Source: Heloderma charlesbogerti (Eukaryota > Chordata > Lepidosauria > Squamata > Helodermatidae). Taken from it: a stretch of 64,000 nucleotides of DNA. Within the stretch, counting starts at the first letter, position 1. The number at the start of each line of letters is the position of its first letter. Under the pieces are notes generated by a model. That model worked only from the letters and a program-made list of their open reading frames with translations. It was not told where the DNA came from and did not search any database. Shown here piece after piece: positions 42,776 to 55,324 of the stretch. The stretch is from NCBI GenBank assembly GCA_026122225.1, contig JANEZZ010003061.1, positions 620,001 to 684,000 on the forward strand. Direction: 5' to 3'. The translations under genes and the position numbers were made by a program.

Positions 42776-43325
42776 TTTATTTTATTTATTTACCGTATTT
42801 ATATACCGCTCCACATCAGAAGATTTCAGAATGGCGAACAACATGGTAAAAGAATAAAACAGCAGGTTAAAAGAGTTAAAAATGTTTTTTTTAAAGACAA
42901 ACCCCAATAAAGTGGAATTTAACAAACCACGGCTCGTCATGCAAGGAAGGCCTCTTGAAATAACAACGTCTTCAGGATGCGCTGGAAGGAACACAATGTT
43001 GGCGCCTGCCTGACCTCTGAAGGTAGGGAATTCCACAGGAAGGGGGCCACCACACTGAAGGCTCTTTTCCTGGTGGACCATGGGATGACCTCAGTGACTG
43101 GGCAGGTTGGTAAAGAAGGATGCGCTCTCTCAGGTATCCTGGTCCCAAGTTGTTTAGGGCTTTGTACACTAGTACTACTACCTTAAACCTGGCCCAGTAG
43201 CGATTAGGCAGCCAGTGCGGTTCCCTCAGCAGAGGAGTTACACGCTGAAAAGGGGCAGCTCCCAACAACAGCCGAGCTGCTGCATTCTGCACTAGCTTCA
43301 GCTTCCAGACCAGCCGGACCATGTT
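42776..43325 (-). mobile_element. L2-type LINE, 3' part with RT C-terminus
   Basis: On the minus strand a readable reverse transcriptase tail: LKLVQNAAARLLLGAAPFQR, TPLLREPHWLPNRYWARFKV, VLVYKALNNLGPGYLRERIL (about 43,120-43,310). The remainder is 3' UTR ending in the TTTATATACCGCTCC region. Frame broken downstream. Confidence 0.88.
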
Positions 43326-44344
43326 GGGGGAATGCTAGTCGATAATAGTCTGTAGCCCACACTGGTTCCTCTTTATTTTGCCCACGCATATGCTGTTCTG
43401 TTCTGCTCCAATGAGTGAGTGACGTAAGTCTGGGATTCATGGTAATGGTTAGTGTCACATTTACGGTCTATCTCAAAATGCCTAAAACATGCAGACATTT
43501 TGTGCAGCAATAAATTGAAACAGGCACGGTCAGCTTCTGAATGGTGTAACAGAATGTTATCTGCAATAACTTTCTTAAATTACTGGGAATTCTGATCTGA
43601 TATGAAATGGATTTTTTTTAATTGTAAGCTGCCTTGAGGGACCTTGTTAGGCCAAAAAGTGGAACATAAAGTACAAAATAACATGATAGCTGTTGGAAAA
43701 TAATTAAACACACAAATGTTCAGGGAGAAAATTGCTGGGATCTCACCATTATTGAATATTAGGGGATCGGTAGAATTTCAGCCTTCTAACATTTAATCAT
43801 GCAATTAGATTTAATGGGACTAGATGTCAAAAGTTTTTGGTTGTTATTTTTTAATTAATTTCTGAACCCTCGCTATTGAGTCTTTCCTGTTCTTGTTGAC
43901 TGGCTGCCAAAATCTTTATAAAAGCTTGATGTTCAGAGGAAAGAAGTGAGCGCAACAGGGTATGGTAATCAAATTAGAATATAATTGTGAAACTGATCAG
44001 CGGCAATGCTTGGTCAGTCACCACCTCGAAGAGTCAGAATGCAATAAACAAGCCAGCTCTGAAAATATACATATTCATATATTTGCAACTGATATTGAGA
44101 ATTCTGTTCATCTAGACAGAAAATATATGAAGCTGCCTTGTACATTGGCCTGTCTTTGCCTATCCTAACCTTCAAGGTCTTATCTCTGCAGAGGTAGGTT
44201 TTTTCCCCCTCGCTATCTCTTAAGAATTTCTTTTAACAGGAGATTCCTGGGACCATGGACATGCAAAGCATTGGGCCTACCACTGAACCATGCCCCCAAG
44301 GCCTGTGTGTCACTCTGCTAAATATGCAAGGCGTAACTGTCTTA

Positions 44345-44430
44345 TGTTGCAATCTTGTACATGTCTACACAGAAATAAGGCCCATTTAGTTCAATGGGAC
44401 TTACTCCCAGGTAAGTGCATGTAAAATGTC
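44345..44430. repeat. Short palindromic reptile repeat
   Basis: TGCAATCTTGTACATG, GAAATAAGGCCCATTTAG and TTCAATGGGACTTACTCCCA. One of the better preserved copies of the family. Confidence 0.58.
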
Positions 44431-45370
44431 AGTCCTAAAGAGTTAACTTTAATATCAATTACCAATACAATCTACTGGGTTTAAAAGGGGCACATTTTTC
44501 TTAATTGGAAATCAATTTCTGGCCTACCCAAATGGAATTTATATATTTAGAACAAACAAAATGCTTCTTTCAGAGTACGGTTTGCAAGCTGACAGTTCAT
44601 GGCAGTGTCCTTCTCCTCCCACGTACTCAATTTTTAAAAAACTGATACTGCAAGTTTATTATAGATACAATTAGTTTGAAGCTGTGTGTTGTGTCCAAAT
44701 AGCTAGAACAATCACTCTCCCTGTTGCAATATGTATCTGGGAGAAGAAGCTGGCTTTTCCAAAAGGTTAAGCCTCCCCCAAGGAGATCAACTCTTCAGTG
44801 GTCTTTTTGCTGTGACCCTCTTCCTCTGTTGTCTAAGGCAATTGTTTCCATACGTTTAAACTATGTTTGGGAGAAGGGCAATTGACAGCAAAGACAGTTC
44901 CAGATTTTTCTTGGACCTTGCCAAGAGGTTTGCAGTGCTTCTTCCTCTCTCATACATGCACACATACACCCCTCTCTCTCTCCCCACACTGCCTGGAGGA
45001 AGTAAGAGGGACATCCTTGTCTGGGTGGGGTCTTGGGGATCTGGCCCCATATGACCTCAGATGCTGAGTCTAAACAGTGGATCTTAGACTGCAGTAGAGC
45101 AGATTCAACGTAGGTATTAGAGGGGGATCTTTTAGCCATAAGAAATACTAGACACTGGACAATTGCTATGGATTGCATGTGGGCTTAGTTACATACAGTA
45201 GACCCATTGAAATCATTGGACTTAAGCTAGTTAATGTATGTTTCATTGATTCCAATGGGTCTAAATCCGGAGCCTCCAGTGTGGTGCCCGTGGACATCAG
45301 TGTGCCCACAGAGGGCACACTGACCCTCCTTGCATCTAAGTATGACTAAGTCTGGATTGACTTCTGTGCC

Positions 45371-45373
<3 letters not shown>

Positions 45374-45401
<28 letters not shown>

Positions 45402-45422
45402 TTCTTTCTTTCTCTTTCTTTT
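45374..45422. repeat. (GTCT)n/(TTTC)n microsatellite
   Basis: Seven GTCT units passing into TTTC units. Confidence 0.95.
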
Positions 45423-48069
45423 GGGTGAGCCTTTAGGAGTGATTTTGGACTAGGGAATCATGCCATCGCAAGACGCTGCAATAGATAGAATACTCAAGAG
45501 GTCAAACTCTGATTCCAGGAATCTTTGGAATGTTATGTAAACATGAAAATACAGCAAACGCTTGTGGAAGAATCTTGATGTGTTCCTGGAGTGGTGAGAG
45601 AACTGACAGAGTTGGGTCTGCAACAATACCAATCTGACAAGGGGCATCTTTCCCCTGCCTTAAAGCTGTTTGGGTTTGTCTTCCATGCAAGACCGCTCTC
45701 TTCAGGCTGGGCACTGGTGTTAGGAACATTGGTGAGGGCATTAGAGGACTGGTCATCAGTGATGTTATGGACACTATCCAGCGGGTGCCTATGATGCACC
45801 TCATTCCAAGCAGTATTCTAAACTGTAAGGCACCACTAGCTGAACAATATACTACAGGTTTAATGCTGGGAAAACGTGCTATCTCTGACATCTTTAAAAA
45901 AAAGAAAGATAATCTGGCTCCTGTGCAACAAATGTGAAATAGCTAATCATTTGTGCCATAAACTGATAATTTTGAGATGCCCTTACCCTGTTCTGACCGT
46001 CATCATGAAGTCTGTGACATTGTTTGATCTAGTTTATCTCCTAGTTCAAGATCTCTTGCACTGGACACGTTCCACCCGGTGTTCTTAATTGGATGGGAAC
46101 TGTTCCTCCTTGCATATTCTCTAAGGAAATCCTTTGACTGGCAGAAAATATAATAGATGTGAAACAAAGAAGACAAAAAATTTCTTTAGACAGCAGAAAG
46201 GAGTGATGTTCCATTAAATATTGATTAGCAAAGCATTCTAATGGCTGCCACATCATTACTGCATAAAAAACACAAGAGACTACTCAAATCTTTCTAATGG
46301 TATCCAATTCCTTCCAAACAAGACCTAACCTATTGGACAGCTGCTTAGAGATACTGCTGAAAAGGTTTGGAAATGTGTGCTCTTCCATGGTTGGTGAGCA
46401 TGCTTCAGTGTTACTCCCATAAACGTAATTATTAATTAATGGTTCTCTGGAGATTGCGGTTGCAGGTGTTTAGAGTTATTATTTTTTTTAAGCCAGACAG
46501 ATTGGCTGAGCATAGTCGGAAATAATAAGCTGCATCTCCTGATGGCTGCACTCTGGGAGCCTGCTATGTATAAGGTTGAAGTCTATAATAAAATATTCAT
46601 TTACTGAAGAATTCCAACTTTTTAATTTTTTAAACTCTCAGTACCATCAATATATAATTATGGTAGTGGATACCCAGAATGATTTGACTGTTTGTAAAAG
46701 GATGAAAATAATAACTAGCAGCTTCTGGTGGAAAGTTCTATGTAAATTCAAATGCTCTCATTCTTCTCCTTGGGTGAATTTTCTGCTGGTGGTAGTATTT
46801 TATCCATTTGTGTGTCTCACATGGGTGACAGGGTAGACAGAAAAAATAGCTATTATATTGTATTTTTATGACTGTTTATAGTCATACTTGTTGTACACCA
46901 TCATATTATCTGTAAGCATGAAGGGTGGTTTACAAATTCCTTTAATAAATGAAATATGAGCTATTAATATTCTAGTCAAAAGACTTGATTAGCAGCTAAT
47001 GAATATTCAGTTGACTTTTCCTACCTTGGGAAGATATTCTATGCCTATATTGCCAGATTTCCATTATCAATTGAAATCTTTCTTTGCATCCATTGTGGGT
47101 TGTAATTTAGATGCTGCATATGTATACCTTGCCAGGAAGTGGAGTATAAACAAGTGCTGTCCCGAAAGTTTCTCCCATGTTTTTTTTACCTCTCTCATTC
47201 AATTTGATAGAAGATAAATTGCTTTCGAAAAGAAATTCAGTGGTGGAGAAATTTTGGAGAAATTCTCATGGGCTGAGTTTGGGTTTCTTGGGCTTACCTT
47301 ACTTAGGAGGTGGCCGAGGAGTGAGCACAAGTGTCATATTTATCATTGTACAGTCATTTTTCTGGCAGCCTGTAGCCTTCTCAGCTTCCCACACTTCAAT
47401 TAAAGCCCAGTTTAAGGCACCATGAAATAATTCCTCCCATAGGGCTTTTTCAGATCAGGACATGCAGGCAGCCTGGGAGGCTAGCTGTGATTAGGCAAGC
47501 TCAAAAAACACCACAAAAATACATGGAAGCCTCTTTTATGAGGGGAGAAAACTTTCAGGAAATTGGAGGATGGAGCAGTAACTCCACCTCATCCCTGGAG
47601 CTAGACACAACACTCCCCCCACCTGCATTGTAGCAGATGCAGACTGGGGGCCATCCTGCTAAGACAGCTGCTGCCGCTGCAGCTACCCCCCCCCAGCCCT
47701 TCGGAAAAAAGAAGCTGTGCTACAAGCCCTGCCAATGGGGAGCCCTATCTGGGAGAAACTATTAAGAAATTCTCCTCCCCCTGGAGAAATTTGGTGAAAT
47801 TGCTTCCCAAATTTCTCTTCCCACAAGTATGGTGGAGAATTTCAAGAGGCCATTTGCGCATAGCTCTAGTATAAATGTGCTGCAAAGTATGACACACACA
47901 TACACCCCGCACACATGTACAGTTTGCATCTAGGCGCAATTCATGGTGACGCTGCTAACCTCCTAAAGCCCTGAACAGCTTGGGTTTTGCATACTTTAGG
48001 GGAATACCACCACATATATGAGCCCTTAAGACTGGCAAGGGATAGCCTGTAAGGACTATTACTTGCGTG

Positions 48070-48200
48070 TCAGGTAAGATCAGGAAGAGTGTGCAGCGAG
48101 GTATTCTCAGTGATGGCCCCAAAGTTATGGAAATTCTTCCAAAGGGAGATCCACCAGCTGTCTTTTATCCAAGACTTAGAAGGGCTAACTCCAAGTTACA
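48070..48200 (+). mobile_element. L2-type LINE fragment (end of RT ORF)
   Basis: A plus-strand reading gives VFSVMAPKLWKFFQREIHQL, which resembles the last conserved block of L2-clade reverse transcriptases (PKLWNSLP-type). Short and damaged. Confidence 0.6.
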
Positions 48201-48324
48201 GTCCACTTTCAGGTTTGTTTATTTTAGAGGTGGCTGCTGCTTTAGCACAGGGAGCCAAAGCAGTAGTTATTTATTGTATTTTTGTACCATAGCCGAAGCT
48301 CTCTGGGCATTTCCAAAGCTTTCT

Positions 48325-48800
48325 GGGTAGGGATGGGGGAGAATTTCTCCCCGAAACTTCGGGGGGCCGAGTGCCAACGCATTTGGTCCTCTGAAGGTTG
48401 TTGGGGGGGAATTCTCCTCCCGCCCCCGCCCCCCCCCCGGGATGGGACTTACCTTTCACGAATGTCGCTCCTGGTGGCGGTTCGGCAGGTCTTTGTCAGG
48501 GGCGGGGGCGGCAGCCAGTCTTTTGACCGGCTGCCGCCGCCGCCATTACAAGAAAAGTAAAAAACAAAACAAAAAACGCCCCTGTGATAGGCTACGTAAC
48601 AATTAACGTAGCCTATCACGGCTAGATTTGCAAAGTCAGCCGTGATAGGCTACATTAATTGTCACGTAGCCTATCACGGGTGACTTTAAAAAAAAACAAA
48701 AAAAATGCGTACGCTAATGGCGGCCCCCATAGGGAGCCGCCATTCACGTTCCTTACTTGGTCCCTGTAGTCTACGTAAAGATTTACGTAGACTACGGCGA
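48325..48800. repeat. GC-rich block dense in perfect palindromes
   Basis: Starts in G/C runs (48,330-48,440). A 40-bp arm (48,584-48,623) is repeated inverted at 48,638-48,677 with about two mismatches, and each arm is itself a palindrome built on GTGATAGGCTACGT. Further stem-loops: AATGGCGGC/GCCGCCATT (48,716-48,724 and 48,736-48,744), and a perfect 14-bp pair at 48,766-48,779 and 48,782-48,795. The BovB at 48,804 begins directly after it. Not a family I recognise. Confidence 0.75.
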
Positions 48801-48803
48801 AAA

Positions 48804-51800
48804 TTCATGGATCACTGCCTTGTTGTGACGAAGGGGCTTGCGTAACTCAGTGAAACCATAAGCTATGCCGTGCAGGGCCACCCAAGACGGACAGGTCATG
48901 GTGGAGAGTTCTGACAAAATGTGGTCCACTGGAGAAGGAAATGGCAACCCACTCCAGTATTCTTGCCAAGAAAACCCCATGGAACTTTTAGGCTAAAAGA
49001 TATGACGCCGGAAGATGAGCCCCTCAGGTCGGAAGGTGTCCAATATACTACTGGGGAAGAGCAGAGGGTATTTCCAAGTAGCGCCAGAAAGAGTGAAGCG
49101 GCTGGGCCAAAGCCGAAAGGACACTCAGCTGTGGATGTGTCTGGTGGTGAAAAGAAAGTCCAATGCTGTAAAGAACAAGTTTAGGAACCTGGAATGTCAG
49201 ATCAATGAATCAAGGTAAGCTGGAGGTGTTCAAACATGAGATGGCAAGACTGAACATCGACATCTTGGGAATCAGCGAACTAAAATGGACAGGCATGGGC
49301 GAATTTAATTCAGGTGACCATCATATCTACTACTGTGGGCAAGACTCTCTTAGAAGAAATGGAGTAGCACTCATAGTCAACAAAAGGGTGGGAAAGGCAG
49401 TACTGGGGTACAATCTCAAAAACGACAGAATGATCTCAGTATGAATCCAAGGCAAACCATTCAACATCACAGTAATTCAAGTCTATGCCCCAACCACTGA
49501 TGCCGAAGAAGCTGAGGTTGATCGGTTCTATGAAGACCTACACCTTCTAGAACTAACACCAAAAAAAGATGTCCTCTTCGTCATAGGGGATTGGAATGCT
49601 AAAGGAGGAAGTCAAGAAATCACCGGGATAACAGGCAAGCATGGCCTTGGTGTACAAAATGAAGAAGGACAAAGGCTAATAGAGTTTTGCCAAGAGAGCA
49701 CGCTGATCATAGCAAACACTCTTTTCCAACAGCACAAGAGGCGACTCTACACATGGACATCACCAGATGGTCAATATCGAAATCAGATTGATTATGTCCT
49801 TTGCAACCAAAGATGGAGAAGCTCTATACAGTCAGTAAAAACAAGACCTGGAGCTGACTGTGGCTCAGATCATGAACTTCTTATCGCAAAATTTTGGCTT
49901 AAATTGACAAATGTAGGGAAAACCACTAAACCATTCAGGTATGACCTAAATCATATCCCATATGAATATACAGTGGAGGTGAGGAATAGATTTCAGAGTG
50001 CCTGAGGAACTACGGACAGAGGTTCGTAACATTGTTCAGGAGGCAGCAACTCAATCCATCCCAAAGAAAAAGAAATGCAAGAAAGCAAAGTGGCTGTCTG
50101 GTGAGGCTTTACAAATAGCTGAGGAAAGAAGGGAATCGAAAAGCAAGGCAGGAGGGGGAAGATATATCCAACTGAATGCAGAGTTCCAGAGAATAGCAAG
50201 GAGAGACAAGAAGGCCTTCTTAAACGAACAATGCAAAGAAATCGAGGAAAACAATAGAATGGGAAAGACTAGAGATCTCTTCAAGAAAATCGGAGATCTC
50301 AAGGGAACGTTTTGTGCAAAGACAGGCATGATAAAGGACAAAGAAGGCGTGGACCTAACAGAAGCAGATGAGATTAAGAAGAGGTGGAAAGAATACACAG
50401 AAGAACTATACAGGAAAGATCTTAACGGCCCTGATAGCCATGATAGTGCGGTCACTGAACTTGAGCCGGACATCCTAGAGATTGAAGTCAAGCGGGCCTT
50501 AGGAAGCATTACTAACAACAAAGCTAGCGCAGATGACAGTATTCCAGCTGAGCTATTTAAAACCCTAAAAGATTATGCTGTTAAAGTGCTGCACTCAATA
50601 TGCAAACAAATTTGGAACACTCAACAGTGGCCACAAGACTGGAAAAGGTCAGTTTACATTCCAGTTCCAAAGAAGGGCAGTGCCAAAGAGTGTTCAAACT
50701 ACCGTACAATTGCGCTCATTTCACATGCCAGCAAGGTGATGCTCAAAATTCTACAAGCTAGGCTTCAGCAGTATGTGAACCGAGAACTACCAGAATTACA
50801 AGCTCGGTTTCGAAGAGGCAGAGGAACTAGAGATCAAATCGCCAACATTCGCTGGATCATGGAGAAAGCAAGATAATTCCAGAAAAACGTCTATTTCTGC
50901 TATGAAGCCTAGCTTGCTAAAGCCTTTGATTGTGTGGATCACAACAAACTGTGGCAAATTCTTAAAGGGTTGGGAGTACCAGACCATCTTACTTGTCTCC
51001 TTAGAAATCTGTACGAGGGTCAAGAAGCAACAGTAAGAACCAGACATGGAACAACCGATTGGTTCAAAATTGGGAAAGGAGTACGACAAGGCTGCATATT
51101 GTCATCCCGCTTATTTAACTTATATGCAGAGTACATCATGAGAAACGCCAGCTTGGATGAATCACAGGTCGGAATTAAGATTGCCGAGAGAATTATCAGC
51201 GACCTCAGATACGCAGATGATACCACCCTAATGGCAGAAAGCGAAGAGGATCTCAAGAGCCTCTTGTTGAGGGTGAAAGTGGAGAGTGCAAAAGCTGGTT
51301 TAAAATTCAGCATTAAAAAAACGAAGATCATGGCATTTGGCCCCATCACTTCCTGGCATATAGAAGGGGAAGAAATGGAAGCAGTGACAGATTTTATTTT
51401 CTTGGGCTCCAAGATCACCGCAGACGGTGACTGTAGCCATGAAATTAAAAGACGCTTGCTCATTGGGAGGAAAGCTATGGCAAACCTAGACATCATAGTA
51501 AGAAGCAGAGACATCATCTTGCCGACAAAGGTCTGTCTAATCAAAGCTATGGTTTTCCCAGTAGTAACGTATGGCTGTGAGAGCTGGACTATAAGGAAGG
51601 CTGAGCGCTGAAGGATTGATGCTTTCGAACTGTGTTGCTGGAGAAGACTCTTACGAGTCCCCTGGACTGCAAGGAAGTAAAATCAGTCCATCCTAAAGGA
51701 AATCAACTCTGAGTGCTCATTGGAAGGACAGATACTGAAGCTGAAGCTCAAATATTTTGGCTACCTAATGCGAAGAGAAAACTCCCTGGAAAAGACCCTG

Positions 51801-51981
51801 ATGCTGGGAAGGATTGAAGGCAAAAGGAGAAGGGGACGGCAGAGGATGAGATGGCTAGTTAGCATCACCAATGCAATGAATATGGACTTGAGCACACTCT
51901 GGGAGAGAGCGGAGGACCGGAAGGCCTGGCGTGCTATGGTCCATGGGGTCACGAAGAGTCGGACACGACTTAACGACTGAA
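48804..51981 (+). mobile_element. BovB (RTE) LINE, near full length, inactivated
   Basis: About 3.18 kb, close to the usual full BovB length. The 5' UTR starts TTCATGGATCACTGCC. The endonuclease begins near 49,205 (LGISELKWTGMGEF) and includes QVYAPTTDAEE, GDWNAK (about 49,590) and GSDHELL (about 49,868). A TGA stop interrupts it at 49,442-49,444. A 20-bp deletion near 49,996, relative to the copy at 20,507, shifts the frame between endonuclease and RT. RT: 49,998-50,876, then a stop, then 50,934-51,611, with GVRQGCILS and the LRYADDTT catalytic box (about 51,205). The segment 50,895-50,915, where motif A should supply its catalytic Asp, is scrambled and contains a stop. Another stop precedes the C-terminal part (51,720-51,980). 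The 3' end lies at the CGACTTAACGACTGA block. No convincing target duplication. Confidence 0.95.
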
Positions 51982-52214
51982 GAACAAAAATGTCCATTCA
52001 AAATATATCCATATCCCTTTCCCAATGGCTTCTGAATTTTGCTGTTTGGTCACTCGAACAATGTGTATTAGGTTGAATGTGAAAAGTACATCTGACTTCC
52101 ATATATGTTTGGCCATATTATTTGACAGTGTGGCCAGTAACAAAATTTTCAAGTGATTAAAATATACAGGTCAAGGTGGATTGTCTGACCACCTCACAGT
52201 GGCACACTGACGGT

Positions 52215-52400
52215 TTGATTGCTTTATTTACTACATTTCAGTACTGCCCAGCAGCTGAAGCTCTCTGGACAGTTGAAACAATTGTAACCATAAAATAAAA
52301 CATGCTAAAATACAATGTAGAAGTTTAAAAATACAGTATATAAAAAATAAAAACCAAAATAAATCCTAACAGCATTAGACATCATTGCAATATTTAAAGC
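52215..52400 (-). mobile_element. L2-type LINE 3' UTR fragment
   Basis: CAGTACTGCCCAGCAGCTGA and AGCTCTCTGGACAGTT, then A-rich sequence typical of a reverse-complemented L2 3' UTR. Confidence 0.7.
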
Positions 52401-52404
52401 CGTG

Positions 52405-52642
52405 TTTATTTATTTATTTCATTTTTATCCCACCTCTTTTCTCTTGTAAGGAACCCAAGGCATCTTAGATGCCCCCCTCCTCTTCATTTTATCCTCACAA
52501 CAACCCTGTGAGTTAGGGTAGGCTGGATGTCAGTGTCTGGCCCAAAGCCACCCAGTGAGCTTCATAGCCAAGTGGGGACTAGAACCTGGATCTCACAAGT
52601 CCCAGTCCAACACTTGAACTGCTATACCACACTGGCTCTTTT
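52405..52642 (-). mobile_element. tRNA-headed SINE
   Basis: Reverse complement of the 17,872 family: TTTATTTATTTCATTTTTAT, CTCACAACAACCCTGTG, CACCCAGTGAGCTTCATAGC and GCTATACCACACTGGCTC. Nearly complete. Confidence 0.86.
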
Positions 52643-53257
52643 TAGAAAGAATTCCTGACAAAAAACAAATAATGGTACTTTAAAAGTAATGAAATTGGTG
52701 GATGAAGCATTTTTATACAAAGAAGGGAGCACTTATGTGGTTTTTGACCTTGTGACAATTGAACTGCTGCTGCTAAAAATATTGGATGGAGATGCAGATA
52801 AAAGGGAATCTGTCCTGTTTGATCATTTGTTGATCATTTGCTACAGTTCATCACTTGGCCTTTATGTTGAACAAGGTGTCTACCAGAGTAAACTGATTGC
52901 CTTCCATAAATAGAGCTGTTAATAGAAACTTACCATCAGTCTATATTGGGACTAAAACTTTTCCCCTCAAGTTTTTTCCCCTCTATCCTATGTTAATTAA
53001 AAAGGTATGACTCCTGGTGAGGTTAATTCATTTTTTTGCTAGCATTTCTATACTAGAAGTTGGAAGAGATACCAGTGGTTCCATTCTTCTCCCCATAGTT
53101 TATTACGAAGTTAAAACTTTTTTCCTCACTCTTCTTGGAAGCCTTCCTGTCAGTGTTAACGGCTTACACCTCACTCTTGCCAGAAAGATGTATATATAGC
53201 ATGCGTTCTAATTTAAAACTATATACTGTTTATCGTCACAAATACTAATGTATGTAC

Positions 53258-53393
53258 CAGCTTTCCCCAATTTGGTGCCCTCCAGATGTTTTGGACTACA
53301 GCTCCTGTCATTCATAACCATTGGCCATGCTGGCTGAGGCTGATGGAAGTTGAAGTTGAAAACATGTGGAAGGCACCAGGTTGGGGAAGGCTG
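53258..53393. mobile_element. hAT-like palindromic MITE with 8-bp target duplication
   Basis: 136 bp, from CAGCTTTCCCCAATTTGG to CCAGGTTGGGGAAGGCTG. Flanks GTATGTAC (53,250-53,257) and GTATTTAC (53,394-53,401) form an 8-bp duplication with one change. Best preserved copy of the family also at 31,158, 41,211 and 42,652. Confidence 0.82.
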
Positions 53394-53404
53394 GTATTTA
53401 CTAA

Positions 53405-54065
53405 AATTTTATTTTTAATTTTAATTTTTAATTTTTTTTTAGGTCGCCTTTAAGGGTAAAACCCTCTCAAGGCAGCATCAAAAATTTTCAAACCCATATA
53501 AAAGTATATAAATATGCAATAAAAATACAATAACATACTTATAAAACACTATAAAAACAGGTTACACCAATAAAACCTGCAGCCCGCAGATTATGGAAAG
53601 GCCAGTAGAAACAGGTGGGTCTTCACAGCCTTCCTTAGGACCTGCAAAGAAGGGGCCTGATGAACCCCTGATAGAAGCTGATTCCAGAGGTGCAGGACCA
53701 CCACTGAAAAGGCTCCTCTTCCTTGTATACACCACCCTAACCGCCCATGATGGTGACGATTAAGAAGGGCTTCTTTTGGTGACCTCAAAGGCTGGTACAG
53801 GAGAATGAAGTCCTTCAAGGAACCTGAAGGGCCCAAACCATCTAAGGCTTTAAAGGTTAAATAAATGGGCTTGGAAATGTAGCTGGTGCAGTACTGGTGT
53901 TATATGATCAGAACTCCCAGCCCCCACCAGTATACAGGCGACTGCATTCTTGCCAACTGATGTTTCCGAACTGTCTTCAAAGGCAGCCCGCATGTAGAGT
54001 GCATTACAGAAGTCAAGTCTGGATATCACCAGAACACGAATGACTGAGGCAAGATCCTCCCTTTA
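53405..54065 (-). mobile_element. L2-type LINE, 3' part with RT C-terminus
   Basis: On the minus strand LHLWNQLLSGVHQAPSLQVL and RKAVKTHLFLLAFP (about 53,590-53,690) are the last conserved RT block; 3' UTR follows toward 53,405. Upstream part broken. Confidence 0.85.
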
Positions 54066-54615
54066 CAATTTACTATGGTTCCATTTGCTTTCATACTATA
54101 CTAATTATGGTCTTTATTCAAATTTAACATATTAACGTATGTTTTTAACTCTTGAGTTTTTGAAACATGTATATTTTAAAATCTTATAATATCATCATCA
54201 TGATGTATATCCAAAGTAACTGAATTATTGCTTCTCAGGAAACAATGCATTAATAAAAGATTATACTATACATAGCTATCCCAAGACCACATATAGCATC
54301 TGTTTTAGGAAAAGTTTTAGGACTTTTCTCCTAGACTCCATCCTCCCCTCCCTGCAATAATAGGATTCCATGAATTTAAATAAATATGCACCTTCATTTT
54401 CTTTTTCAAAACTTCCAGGGAAATGCAACATTTCTTGACAATTTTTTTTAAGGTTAGATACCCAAGACATGGCAAGTAGTAATATACCTGCAACATCATC
54501 TTAGGATGTCATAAGCAAAACTGAAGCAAGCTTGTAGGACTAGTGACATAAATGGGAGAAGTGTGAGGTAACTGGACTTATTTAAGCTAATGATTTGAAA
54601 CTTCTTTTTTCTTAG

Positions 54616-54962
54616 GAGAGAGCTATGTGTGTGGTTCAATAGAGCCCTTCAAGAAGCTGGAGTACACGAAGAATGTAAATCCTAATTGGTCGGTGAATGT
54701 TAAAACCACCTCCGCTTCCCGCACAGTGCCGTCTCTTGCCACGGCCAAAGGAGGCCCTTCAGATTCAAAGGAGAATAAGGATTTCATTAGGCCTAAACTG
54801 GTCACAATCATCAGGAGTGGTGTAAAGCCGCGTAAAGCAGTTCGGATTCTGCTCAACAAGAAGACAGCACATTCATTCGAGCAGGTTCTCACTGATATTA
54901 CTGATGCCATCAAGCTGGATTCTGGAGTAGTTAAACGCTTGTACACACTGGATGGGAAACAG
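54616..54962 (+). CDS. DCLK1: DCLK1 exon 3: end of DC domain 1, start of DC domain 2
   Basis: Second coding exon. Acceptor CTTTTTTCTTAG|GAGAGAGC; its first two bases complete the split Gly codon from exon 2, giving the junction [10 protein letters not shown]. The 347 nt end at donor AAACAG|GTAAGA (54,962/54,963) exactly on a codon, so exons 2 and 3 total 241 codons. [20 protein letters not shown] closes doublecortin domain 1. A serine/threonine-rich linker ([16 protein letters not shown]) follows. Domain 2 starts at [20 protein letters not shown] and includes [20 protein letters not shown] and [12 protein letters not shown]. All of this is strongly conserved in DCLK1. The missing rest of domain 2, the kinase domain and the alternative downstream promoter must lie beyond the window. 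No defect seen. Confidence 0.97.
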
Positions 54963-55324
54963 GTAAGAGGATTATTTAAGCTGCTATATACAGAATTATA
55001 CAAAGGTTTAGATTTGATGGCTGTTTTGATGCAAGCTACCACTTCCCTGGCCAAATGTTGATGTATTATAATGAAATATAATGAAATATAATGAAATACA
55101 ATAAGAACAAGATTCTATGCTTTACAGATTAGTTGAACCGTTTTTTAACATTTGTGGAATTTTTTTTTAAAAAAATGATTTATGAGTATGATGTAACATA
55201 GTGAACACTCAACTTATATTTCAAGAATTATGTAACCAGAATCCATAAAATAGTCTTCAAATGACATTATTTTAATAAGGCATCTATAAGAAACTTGCCA
55301 GTGTGGACATCTGCTATACTATAA

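Larger units (their letters stand above)
37569..54615 (+). other. DCLK1: DCLK1 intron 2
   Basis: 17,047 bp from GTGAGT to TTTTTTCTTAG. Repeats are listed separately. Stretches without recognised content: 38,560-39,660, 39,760-40,640, 41,380-42,640, 43,330-44,220, 44,440-45,180, 45,430-48,060 (AT-rich, possibly holding conserved non-coding sequence) and 54,070-54,600. Confidence 0.9.

Noticed and set aside
54627..55061. 144-residue ORF extending past exon 3
   Set aside because: Residues after GKQ are intronic: the consensus donor GTAAGA follows, and known DCLK1 continues differently there.
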